Source: Bacillota bacterium
Lineage (GTDB): Bacteria; Bacillota; Clostridia; Acetivibrionales; DSM-1351
Direction of reading: 5' to 3'
Assembly (NCBI GenBank): GCA_023417285.1
Contig: JAEZFR010000235.1
Location: 1 to 7,217 of the forward strand
DNA: 7,217 bases
Position 1 is the first letter of the stretch. Each line of letters begins with the position of its first letter. The notes below the pieces were generated by a model. It saw only the letters and a list, made by a program, of their open reading frames with translations. It did no database searches and was not told the origin of the DNA. Both the position numbers and the translations under genes were made by a program. Below are positions 1-6,887 of this stretch, piece by piece.

Positions 1-1097
1 TGGGGGAGCTCTGGCTTTGGTAAAGTATTTCCAGTATTTATTATAGAAATTAGTTTATAATTCTCTTCCTCTGAAAATTCAATAGAGATAGTGTCTCCAT
101 CTCCATATTTGATAGCATTTTCCATTATATTTTGTAATACTTCCATAGAACGGTCAAAGTCACCCATAACTATTGCATCCGTATAGCTTGCTACGCAAAA
201 TTTTATTTTTAGAAGAGATAGCTTTTCCTTATAGTAATCTGTGATATGCCTTACTAGTTGACTAATATAAAACTCTTCTTTCTTTACCTCTATATTAACA
301 ATTTCATTTGAAGTTGTCTTTATGATATCTCCAACAAATCTTTCAATTTCGTCAGCTTTTTTGTTAATGCTTAAGGCTACTTCTTGCCTCTTGCTTTCTG
401 TAGCATACAGGTTTTTTGATAGAGCCTGAGAATAAAGCTTAATGGCACTAAGAGGGGTTTTTATATCATGTGAAATAGATAAAATAAGGGTTTTCTTTTC
501 CTTTTGAAGTTGGAGTTCAGTCGCCTTATGTTCTTCAATATTTTCTCGTAGTAGGTCTAGCCCCCATATGAATTTCCCAAAAAATCTGTTCTTACTTTCC
601 TTAAGTGGTATAGTAAGGTTTCCCTTAGAGAGCTGGTAGGGCAAGTCCTTTACCTTTATAAACTGAGCGATGAGTGAATATTTCAGATACAAAAGTAATA
701 CAACCACCATAACTAATATTGCTAATAGACTAAGGTTTATTCCTATAAAGAGGGGAGAAAAATCATGTTTATTATCCGTAACGTAATCAAACCGATAGAG
801 AGTATTGTTGATAAGTCTAATAGAATAATCTAAGTTTCTTCCTGAGAAAAATGTATCTGCGGAATTTTTGGATAAGTCCGTAGTACTTTGTTCAATGTTC
901 TTTACATACTTATAGTCTGATAGATTAGAGGGGATACTATTGCTTTGTTGGATAATAATTGAAAGCCTGTTGATTTCAATCTGATGTCTTCTGTTTAAGT
1001 CAGAGTCAACTAGCCTAAAAAGGTCTAAATTTATTAGTATGCCTGCACCTATAATTATTGATGCAAATATTATTATTATTCTATTAAATGCTTTCAT
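1..1097 (-). CDS. Membrane sensor histidine kinase, C-terminus cut by window edge
   Basis: This is a class I sensor kinase, presumably autophosphorylating and passing phosphate to the response regulator encoded just upstream. I translated about 365 codons by hand. Residues 7-22 form a first membrane helix, about 25-113 an extracytoplasmic sensor of roughly 90 residues, and 116-138 a second helix. A HAMP-like linker follows (about 139-190), then the H-box SISHDIKTPLSAIK with phospho-acceptor His210. The ATPase domain shows an N-box (ENAIKYGDGD, Asn327) and a G1-like motif NTG at 354-356, where the usual Asp is Asn. The F and G2 boxes lie beyond the edge. The ATG at 1097 is chosen because AGGTG, overlapping the regulator's TAG stop, sits 6 nt upstream; a GTG at 1106 lies inside that Shine-Dalgarno. 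Gene order implies co-transcription and probable translational coupling. The stimulus is unknown. The family call is secure; pairing with the neighbouring regulator is inferred. Confidence 0.95.
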   Translation of the reverse strand, partial: MKAFNRIIIIFASIIIGAGILINLDLFRLVDSDLNRRHQIEINRLSIIIQQSNSIPSNLSDYKYVKNIEQSTTDLSKNSADTFFSGRNLDYSIRLINNTLYRFDYVTDNKHDFSPLFIGINLSLLAILVMVVVLLLYLKYSLIAQFIKVKDLPYQLSKGNLTIPLKESKNRFFGKFIWGLDLLRENIEEHKATELQLQKEKKTLILSISHDIKTPLSAIKLYSQALSKNLYATESKRQEVALSINKKADEIERFVGDIIKTTSNEIVNIEVKKEEFYISQLVRHITDYYKEKLSLLKIKFCVASYTDAIVMGDFDRSMEVLQNIMENAIKYGDGDTISIEFSEEENYKLISIINTGNTLPKPELP

Positions 1098-1106
1098 ATA
1101 ATTCAC

Positions 1107-1775
1107 CTATACAAATCGATACCCAACACCCCACACTGTCAGAAGACGCTTGGGCTCCCTTGGGTCGTCCTCTATTTTTTGCCTAAGCCATTTAATATGT
1201 ACAGTAAGAGTTGATGGTTCACTAAAACTATCAACTCCCCAAATTTTATTAAAAATGAAATCCTTATTAAGTGTTTTGCCTTTGTTTTCTATAAGTAGTA
1301 GCAACAGCTCATATTCCTTAATAGTAAGCGAAATAGGACTGCCGTTCAAATTGACAATACGACTTTTAGTATCTATCGAGATATTTCCTTCTACAATACA
1401 GTTAAGCGGAGCAGAATAGTTTCTCTTGTATATGGCATTTACTTTTGCAATTAGTATATCAATGTCATATGGTTTTTCAATGTAGTCATCTGCGCCGAGG
1501 ATAAGCCCATTTAACTTATCCTCTTTGGATATCCTAGCACTTACAACAAGGATTGGAATATTGAGCTGCTCTCTTATTTTTTGGCATACTGCAAAACCAT
1601 CCATATTAGGGAGCATAATATCAAGTATTACTATTCTGACATTATTAGAGTTTATATAGTCGATACCATCTTCACCGTTTATGACATGATGGCAACTATA
1701 TCCTTCACATTTAATAAAGTCGCATAAGGTTTTACCTAATTCTATACTATCTTCAATAACCAATATGTCGGTCAT
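1107..1775 (-). CDS. OmpR/PhoB-family response regulator
   Basis: This is a 222-aa two-domain DNA-binding regulator, the usual length for the family. The receiver domain (about 1-118) has the acidic pocket Glu8-Asp9, the phospho-acceptor Asp52 in ILDIMLPNMDG, the switch Ser79 and the invariant Lys101 in the EKPY motif. A winged-helix domain follows (about 128-222), with the recognisable LTIKEYELLLLLIENKGK and the WGVGYRFV end typical of OmpR/PhoB proteins. The ATG at 1775 has AAAGGAG (1789-1783) 7 nt upstream, overlapping the TAA stop of the ATPase gene, so translational coupling is likely. It lies between the transporter genes and the sensor kinase and most likely controls this same operon; a candidate binding site is described near 5066-5085. 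The binding target is inferred and the family assignment is certain. Confidence 0.97.
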   Translation of the reverse strand: MTDILVIEDSIELGKTLCDFIKCEGYSCHHVINGEDGIDYINSNNVRIVILDIMLPNMDGFAVCQKIREQLNIPILVVSARISKEDKLNGLILGADDYIEKPYDIDILIAKVNAIYKRNYSAPLNCIVEGNISIDTKSRIVNLNGSPISLTIKEYELLLLLIENKGKTLNKDFIFNKIWGVDSFSEPSTLTVHIKWLRQKIEDDPREPKRLLTVWGVGYRFV

Positions 1776-1787
1776 AACAAGACTCCT

Positions 1788-2555
1788 TTACCAGCCCATT
1801 TCGATTAGCCAAGTATTTAGGGCCTTTTCGCGATCCTTTAAATTTCCATTACAGAATTTACCTAAATTATACTCTCCATTTATGTTTCCGTCTACCATAT
1901 AGAGTACTCTGTCGCTTTTTGCAGCAACTTTTACATCATGAGTTACCAGCATAATGCTTGTGCCTTCAGAATTTATATTGTTGAGTTCTCTCATTACCTC
2001 ATCGGAGGAGGAACGATTTAGAGCACCCGTTGGTTCATCAGCAAAAATCATACTAGGCTTATTTATAAGGCTTCTGCATATGCAGGCACGTTGAAGCTGA
2101 CCTCCTGAAACCTCATTTATGTCGTTATCAGCTATGTCTATTATATTGAGTTTTTTCATTAGTTTATGGGTTCTATTAATAAGCTCCTTTTTTGGCTCAC
2201 CAGATTTTGTCTGATATGCTGGTAGTAATATATTATCAATAATGCTTAAATTTTTTAACATGTACATCTGTTGAAAAATGAATCCCATTTTATTTAGTCG
2301 TTTTTCTGCTAGCTTATTGTCTGAAATTGTACATATATTTTCTCCAAAAAAGAGAACTTCGCCTGCAGTTACTCTGTCCATACCTGAAACGGTGTATAGG
2401 AGAGTGGATTTACCAGATCCGGAAGGCCCCATGATAGCAACCATTTCACCCTCTAGAATTTCAAAATTAATATTTTTAAGTACATTATTCTGTCTTTTAT
2501 TAACCACATATGTTTTACACAAATCCTTAACCTGCAATGCAACATTATTACACAT
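1788..2555 (-). CDS. ABC transporter ATPase, MacB/LolD/SalX-like
   Basis: This is a 255-aa nucleotide-binding subunit that would power the permease encoded upstream, acting on the cytoplasmic face of the membrane. All ATPase motifs are intact: Walker A GPSGSGKS (43-50), Q-loop Gln95 in FIFQQ, signature VSGGQ (149-153), Walker B MIFADE (169-174), D-loop GALN (177-180) and switch His206 in LVTHD. The wording of Walker A, the TGALN segment and the pairing with an FtsX-type permease put it in the MacB/LolD/BceA class of mechanotransmission or extrusion ATPases. About 40 residues follow the ATPase core and end in a WLIEMGW tail. The ATG at 2555 has AGGAGG (2569-2564) 8 nt upstream. The gap to the permease stop is 81 bp, the largest in the operon. 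Substrate is not predictable. Confidence in function class is very high. Confidence 0.97.
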   Translation of the reverse strand: MCNNVALQVKDLCKTYVVNKRQNNVLKNINFEILEGEMVAIMGPSGSGKSTLLYTVSGMDRVTAGEVLFFGENICTISDNKLAEKRLNKMGFIFQQMYMLKNLSIIDNILLPAYQTKSGEPKKELINRTHKLMKKLNIIDIADNDINEVSGGQLQRACICRSLINKPSMIFADEPTGALNRSSSDEVMRELNNINSEGTSIMLVTHDVKVAAKSDRVLYMVDGNINGEYNLGKFCNGNLKDREKALNTWLIEMGW

Positions 2556-2636
2556 ATTTATTGCCTCCTATTTTTTATTCAAAATTTGTTTACTGTGCAA
2601 GTAACCGACTTTCAAATTCAATCAACCATTTCTTCC
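2556..2636 (-). promoter_or_regulatory. Permease-ATPase spacer with weak possible internal promoter
   Basis: This 81-bp gap is the only real break inside the operon. On the minus strand it holds TTGCAC (2600-2595), then 17 bp, then TAAAAA (2577-2572), a poor sigma-A match. A small 5-bp inverted repeat with a 5-nt loop (2590-2594 and 2600-2604) overlaps that -35. The strong AGGAGG ribosome binding site of the ATPase gene lies at 2569-2564. I see no terminator. An extra promoter for the ATPase and regulator genes is possible but weakly supported. Confidence 0.25.
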
Positions 2637-5024
2637 TTATTCAATATTATTTATTTGCTGTGGGGTAATACTCCTGACTACTAGACTGGTTGTAAAAGTT
2701 GCTATCAGTGTTCCTGCCAGAAAAATAAGGGGGTAACCAATATAAATTTCTATAGGATTTATAGCAAATTCCACCTTTGTCAACCCAAATAGTTCAAATA
2801 ATTTTACTCCCGTAATACTGTTAAGTGGGGTGGAAATTATTGCACCCATAATTGTTGAAAGTAGCATAATCAGGCCTATTCTAGAGGTTTGCCACATGAT
2901 AACTGATGTGTTATTAAAACCTATGCTCTTCATTATGGCAATTTCTCCTTTTTCTTTTGATATAAAAGACCTCACCATTAGGACTGTTACAAGAATGTTT
3001 ATGAACATTACTAATATTAGAAGCATTATTTTTAAGGATTGAAACTGCTCAATTACTCCTCCGGATAAACTACTGATAAAACCTTTTACATCATAAAAAG
3101 TTATGTCAGGATAGCTGCTTTTCAGCTTTTGTATCATTTGATTTTTCTGTTCATCTGATGAGTCCGGTGGAAATTTTAATTGAATAGAAAGTAGTCCTGA
3201 TAGTTTTGAACAGTCCAGTTTTGCATTCTCAGAGAAGCGTATGCCTTCTCCTATATTAAACATTGATTGATAAAAAGCGGTAATTATGTACTGTCTTGTT
3301 TCTCCCACAAGGGTTACTTTTACACTATCTCCTAGCTTTAATTTTAGAGCCGTTGCCGTTTTCTCTGTCATGGCAACTTCGTTTTCGTATTTTGGAGCTT
3401 TTCCATCAAGATAGGTGTACTCATCTGATATCGTATTTACTCCTCTGAGGCCCATTACTTTTTTAGAGACTGACCCATTAGTAATAGTAACACTATAGTT
3501 TTCTTCAGCACATATTGATGAGTTTATTCCTATGCTAGCAAGTTCTTTTTGTAGATCATTTAAATCATTTTTCACATAATCATTGCCAGAATTCTTTATA
3601 TACTTTGTTGCTCTGTTATCATCTTGAAAATACACGTCACTTTGTGTTATGGAATACAGTTTAATAACACTGTCATCTATCATTGTGTTTATTATAATCA
3701 TAGGTAATATAAAAAGTACCACTCCTAATGTAAACGTGATAAAAAGGGTAACAAATTTCTTAAATTCACTTAGAATATCATTAAGTGCCATAAAGAATAC
3801 AGGCCTTATCTTAGAAAAGCGGCTTAATTTAAGAATACCCTTAGTTTTATAGCGTTCCCCAGATGAGCCATTTCTGATGGCATCCATTACAGACATCTTA
3901 TTTATTTTCCTAGTAAACATGTAGCAAAATCCTACAACTATTACTAATATTAAAATTGAGCACAGCAGGTTAATCAATACGGTATTATTAAGACTATTAA
4001 TTACCATATTCTTTGATACCGAATCAAGCAGGTAACGTCCAAATGGAATACTGATAATAAAGCCAAGTAATGCCCCTACAATAGTGATGCCAAAGTATTT
4101 GGTAATATAGATGGTACGAATAGATGTATTTCTAAAGCCAATGGCCTTCATAATTCCAATTTCACGAAATTCTTCAATTATTGTGAAATTAACAGTAAAA
4201 CGTAGTACCAGTAAGGAAATAAGTATAAGGAAGAAACTTACTATTACCAGTATGCCAGCAAGTATCATATCCATAACATAGGTAAATCCAATAAAAGACT
4301 TTGTGCAATCAAATATAGACTGTACATCAAAGTTAGTATATGCTGATGAAAGTTTTTCAACGTCGTTGGTTGAAACATACCAGCTACTTAAATTCAGCAT
4401 ATCAGAGTTCTTATACAGCTCATTAAAATCTGCTTCTGTTATAACAAGACGTTTAACGGTCATTAGCGAGGAGCCCAATAGAGCGTCCTTAAGATATCCT
4501 TTTACAGTAAAGGTTTTTTTATATGTTCCGGCACTATTACTAAGGGTTAGTTTGTCTCCCTCCTTAAGGTTTGAATCGGTGAAGATAGAGTATGCTACAT
4601 AGACTTCACCTTCTGAGGGCTGAATAGGCTTATTATTTTCATCAAAGAATACAGTGGGTTCTTCCCCTAAACTACATACGATAAGCATTTGCTCAGATTT
4701 GTATTTGGGGTTGCTTTCAAAGATTATGTTTTCTTTGGATATGGATATGGATTTTGCTTTTTGAAAAGACTTTACATACGGAGAACTGTTAAAAAAAGCA
4801 TCAATTTTGGAGCTGTTTTCTTTATCTTCTATACTCAGACTATAAAAATCAGGTATTTTTGCCATCTCAACGTATCTATCTGTGGCGCTAAGTATTGATA
4901 CCATATTATTTACACTGCTTGAAATAAAGGTAGCAGCAAGCAATACAAATATGAGAAGAATTAAGTTCATTGTTTTTTTTCGCTTCAAATCTCTTTTTAA
5001 TATTTTAAAGAACAGACTAATCAC
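2637..5024 (-). CDS. ABC transporter permease with two FtsX domains
   Basis: This is a 795-aa integral membrane subunit. Hydrophobic segments at about 18-38, 252-277, 308-330, 348-372, 424-446, 663-687, 712-735 and 757-783 give eight predicted helices in a 1+3+1+3 pattern. Two large extracytoplasmic domains lie at about 40-250 and 447-660. The two FtsX units share a duplicated coupling motif: REIGIMKAIGF (287-297) and GEIAIMKSIGF (693-703). This matches MacB/LolC/FtsX-superfamily tandem permeases, which act on substrates in the outer membrane leaflet or cell wall, such as peptides, lipids or lipoproteins; the actual substrate is unknown. The GTG start at 5024 keeps the basic amphipathic lead-in FFKILKRDLKRKK before helix 1, and an in-frame TAA just upstream excludes earlier starts. 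However, the AAAGG Shine-Dalgarno ends only 1 nt before this GTG, so the exact start is uncertain. It is the first gene of the operon and is followed by its ATPase. Confidence 0.95.
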   Translation of the reverse strand: MISLFFKILKRDLKRKKTMNLILLIFVLLAATFISSSVNNMVSILSATDRYVEMAKIPDFYSLSIEDKENSSKIDAFFNSSPYVKSFQKAKSISISKENIIFESNPKYKSEQMLIVCSLGEEPTVFFDENNKPIQPSEGEVYVAYSIFTDSNLKEGDKLTLSNSAGTYKKTFTVKGYLKDALLGSSLMTVKRLVITEADFNELYKNSDMLNLSSWYVSTNDVEKLSSAYTNFDVQSIFDCTKSFIGFTYVMDMILAGILVIVSFFLILISLLVLRFTVNFTIIEEFREIGIMKAIGFRNTSIRTIYITKYFGITIVGALLGFIISIPFGRYLLDSVSKNMVINSLNNTVLINLLCSILILVIVVGFCYMFTRKINKMSVMDAIRNGSSGERYKTKGILKLSRFSKIRPVFFMALNDILSEFKKFVTLFITFTLGVVLFILPMIIINTMIDDSVIKLYSITQSDVYFQDDNRATKYIKNSGNDYVKNDLNDLQKELASIGINSSICAEENYSVTITNGSVSKKVMGLRGVNTISDEYTYLDGKAPKYENEVAMTEKTATALKLKLGDSVKVTLVGETRQYIITAFYQSMFNIGEGIRFSENAKLDCSKLSGLLSIQLKFPPDSSDEQKNQMIQKLKSSYPDITFYDVKGFISSLSGGVIEQFQSLKIMLLILVMFINILVTVLMVRSFISKEKGEIAIMKSIGFNNTSVIMWQTSRIGLIMLLSTIMGAIISTPLNSITGVKLFELFGLTKVEFAINPIEIYIGYPLIFLAGTLIATFTTSLVVRSITPQQINNIE

Positions 5025-5047
5025 ACCTTTCGCTGGTTAATAAGCAA

Positions 5048-5085
5048 ATTATAATATTGAAATTATTAAATAATCCTTAAATAAT
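5048..5085 (-). promoter_or_regulatory. Candidate activator-dependent promoter of the transporter operon
   Basis: The minus strand carries a perfect -10 TATAAT (5053-5048). No usable -35 exists at 16-18 bp (GATTAT, GGATTA, AGGATT). In its place is ATTATTTAA, GG, ATTATTTAA (5085-5077 and 5074-5066), an exact 9-bp direct repeat with an 11-bp period ending 12 bp before the -10. OmpR/PhoB-family regulators typically bind two direct half-sites about 11 bp apart that replace the -35, and the operon encodes one. Transcription would begin near 5041, leaving a short leader of about 17 nt. Base composition weakens the case, since the repeat is almost all A/T. Confidence 0.45.
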
Positions 5086-5103
5086 TTTAGAATTTTTCAA
5101 GTT

Positions 5104-5112
5104 TATATAGCA
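5104..5112 (-). promoter_or_regulatory. Alternative extended -10 element for the transporter operon
   Basis: The minus strand reads TGCTATATA, a good extended -10 form (TGn plus TATATA), with a poor -35 (TAACTA at 17 bp). It would start transcripts near 5097 and place the direct repeat at 5066-5085 downstream of the start, where a bound regulator would repress rather than activate. It competes with the TATAAT at 5053-5048 as the operon promoter. Confidence 0.25.
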
Positions 5113-5254
5113 TAAGCACTGAAAATTAGTTAGTTTATGTAAATAAATACAAAATTTCCATTACGATAGTTTGCATAAATAAAAATAATATTTTGAAATT
5201 TCATAAAGAGGGTAAATAATATTAGACATGTTTTTGCTATAAACTATTGAAAAT

Positions 5255-5278
5255 AGTTGTACATACAGTTGTAACATA
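5255..5278 (+). repeat. Tandem imperfect 12-nt repeat upstream of the chemoreceptor gene
   Basis: AGTTGTACATAC (5255-5266) is followed directly by AGTTGTAACATA (5267-5278); the copies differ by a single inserted A and a terminal base. The second copy contains the TTGTAA of the best promoter candidate, so a protein bound to the repeat would cover the -35 region. It may be an operator, but no known regulator consensus is recognised. Confidence 0.5.
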
Positions 5279-5298
5279 GTCGAAAAATATAGTATTAT
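5269..5298 (+). promoter_or_regulatory. Candidate sigma-A promoter of the chemoreceptor gene
   Basis: TTGTAA (5269-5274) and TATTAT (5293-5298) are separated by 18 bp. The predicted start near 5305 gives a leader of about 26 nt with the GGAGG ribosome binding site at 5322-5326. Other plausible pairs lie upstream (5193-5222; TTGAAA at 5247 with TAACAT at 5272), so the actual start needs mapping. Confidence 0.35.
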
Positions 5299-5330
5299 TG
5301 TATATATAAATAATTTTTGTTGGAGGTAAT

Positions 5331-6803
5331 ATGATTAGTTTTGGGAAGAAAAACTGCGGAGAAGCGTGCCAAATATTAGATTATGTTGATAAACAATTAC
5401 AAGGAGTAAAATTGCCTAAGCCTGCTGTAGAATACGGTATACATAAAAGCGTCTTGGCTTTATTCTCCAAATTTTTAGAAAATGAAGAAAAGATATCCCA
5501 TCTTTCCGACAAAGCATTAATAGAAACAACAAAATTGAGTAGCTTTGATGTTGAAATGTCCTTTATTGCCAAAGAAATTAATGATTTTGCTGAGGAAATG
5601 ACAGAAGTAAGTGAATCCAATATGGCAATGGTGCAACAAGTAACTGCAAGTATGGACCAGGTTAACGATGCTATAATCACCCAGGAAAGGACATTAAGTA
5701 CCATTACTGAACAAGCTAATATTTTAATTGAACAAAACAACAATAGCCTTGAACAATTAGGTAGTATTAATAAACTCAGACAGGACGTTATACAAGATGC
5801 TGAGGATATGTCAAAAAAAATTAAAATACTTGTTGATTTAACTAACAAGGTTAATCAGATTGTTTATGGAGTTAGGCAAATAGCTGAACAGACAAATTTA
5901 TTGGCACTTAATGCTTCTATAGAAGCGGCGCGTGCAGGAGAACATGGCAGGGGCTTTGCTGTGGTAGCGGACGAAATAAGAAATCTAGCAGACAACACCA
6001 AAAAAGAGTTAGCCGGAATGCTGAATTTTATGAAGGAAATACATACTGCTGCAAACGAAGGACAGGAGAGCATGGCTAACACAATGAAATCGACTATTGA
6101 TATGTCCGAAAAAATTGAAATAGTTAATAAGTCAATTGTTGATAATGTTCAAAATTTAGAAGATAGTGTTAAGAGTATTAATGAGCTTTCTGCATCCATG
6201 CAGTTTGTAACTGCAGCAACTGATGAAATAAATGCAGCTATGAAAACTGCTGCTATAGAATCAGAACATATGGCAATAATGAACAAGAGAATGCTCAAAG
6301 AATCTTCAACCGCCTCAAGTTCAGCTGCGAAAATCTCTGAAATTGACAACGCTTTCTCTCAAATTACCAAGGACTTGAATGCACTATTGCAGGGTGGTAT
6401 ACATGCTATGAGTAATGATAAATTTATTGAGAATATAGAGTCAGCAAAGAAGGCGCATGCCACATGGTTGGACAAGCTTAAAAAAATGGCAGAGGACATG
6501 GAGGTTCAACCACTCCAGACAAATAGTAAGAAGTGCGCTTTTGGACATTTTTATGAGGCGATTGATGTTACAAATCCTTTGATTCTTAATGATTGGAAAG
6601 AGGTAAGCAATTATCATAGCTCATTCCATAGTCAAGGCGATATTGTAATTGAAGCAATAAAGAATAAGGATGTTATTGCTATAAAAGAAGGTCTTAATAA
6701 GGCAGAGATGTATTCCCTCAAAATATTCTCAATACTTGATGCTATAGAAGAAAAGGTTAGATTAGCTACAAAGAATGGGGACCAAATATTTAAAACTAAG
6801 TAA
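5331..6803 (+). CDS. Soluble methyl-accepting chemotaxis protein with C-terminal CZB domain
   Basis: This 490-aa cytoplasmic chemoreceptor has no signal peptide or membrane helix. Residues 1-60 are an N-terminal segment I cannot assign, with a CxxxC pair (Cys9, Cys13). From about 65 to 345 runs the antiparallel coiled coil of an MCP signalling domain. Its conserved tip (183-221) includes EQTNLLALNASIEAARAGE and GRGFAVVADEIRNLAD, which in the family bind CheA and CheW. Residues about 365-480 form a chemoreceptor zinc-binding (CZB) domain with the expected 3-His/1-Cys set: His376 in HATW, Cys402 in CAFGHF, and His429 and His433 in HSSFH. CZB proteins such as TlpD and DgcZ bind zinc and are linked to zinc or oxidant sensing. 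The ATG at 5331 follows GGAGG by 4 nt. No HAMP domain is seen, as expected for a soluble receptor. No che or motility gene is adjacent. The ligand is inferred only from the CZB family. Confidence 0.96.
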   Translation: MISFGKKNCGEACQILDYVDKQLQGVKLPKPAVEYGIHKSVLALFSKFLENEEKISHLSDKALIETTKLSSFDVEMSFIAKEINDFAEEMTEVSESNMAMVQQVTASMDQVNDAIITQERTLSTITEQANILIEQNNNSLEQLGSINKLRQDVIQDAEDMSKKIKILVDLTNKVNQIVYGVRQIAEQTNLLALNASIEAARAGEHGRGFAVVADEIRNLADNTKKELAGMLNFMKEIHTAANEGQESMANTMKSTIDMSEKIEIVNKSIVDNVQNLEDSVKSINELSASMQFVTAATDEINAAMKTAAIESEHMAIMNKRMLKESSTASSSAAKISEIDNAFSQITKDLNALLQGGIHAMSNDKFIENIESAKKAHATWLDKLKKMAEDMEVQPLQTNSKKCAFGHFYEAIDVTNPLILNDWKEVSNYHSSFHSQGDIVIEAIKNKDVIAIKEGLNKAEMYSLKIFSILDAIEEKVRLATKNGDQIFKTK

Positions 6804-6887
6804 GGAGAATGCACTTTATTCATAATTTAAAATATATTCTACAGTTTATATCAGTATGTATTATAAATGTATTATTTATTAAAAATG
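6804..6887 (+). other. Chemoreceptor-rpsB spacer without recognisable terminator
   Basis: The first part of the 220-bp gap is very AT-rich. I find no GC stem followed by a T-run, so an intrinsic terminator for the chemoreceptor gene is not evident and some readthrough into rpsB is possible. ATGTATTAT occurs twice in near succession around 6856-6875, probably low-complexity sequence. Confidence 0.5.

Larger units (their letters stand above)
5025..5330. other. Divergent AT-rich intergenic region
   Basis: This 306-bp spacer separates the leftward transporter operon from the rightward chemoreceptor gene. I find no credible coding frame in it. Besides the promoter candidates listed separately, it holds a 10-bp palindrome TGAAATTTCA (5194-5203) of unknown meaning. 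A plus-strand TTGAAA (5193-5198) lies 18 bp before TAATAT (5217-5222) and could be a second chemoreceptor promoter. No motility sigma factor (TAAA-N15-GCCGATAA-like) promoter is apparent. Confidence 0.7.

Noticed and set aside
1150..1419. Plus-strand 89-codon frame
   Set aside because: Lies wholly antisense to the response regulator, whose protein is unmistakable; no ribosome binding site or recognisable product.
2278..2604. Plus-strand 108-codon frame
   Set aside because: Antisense to the ATPase gene; its sequence is a mirror of the Walker A region and resembles no family.
5060..5087. Inverted repeat AAATTATT/AATAATTT as a possible terminator
   Set aside because: The stem is entirely A/T with a 12-nt loop and no T-run, and it lies upstream of a gene start on the only strand where it would matter; the direct-repeat reading of the same bases is more informative.
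5221..5330. Motility sigma factor (SigD/FliA) promoter for the chemoreceptor
   Set aside because: No TAAA with a properly spaced GCCGATAA-like element; AGTCGAAAAAT near 5278 is too far from consensus.
5381..5848. Minus-strand 155-codon frame
   Set aside because: Antisense shadow of the chemoreceptor coiled coil; the Ser/Leu-rich sequence is typical of reverse-complemented coding DNA.
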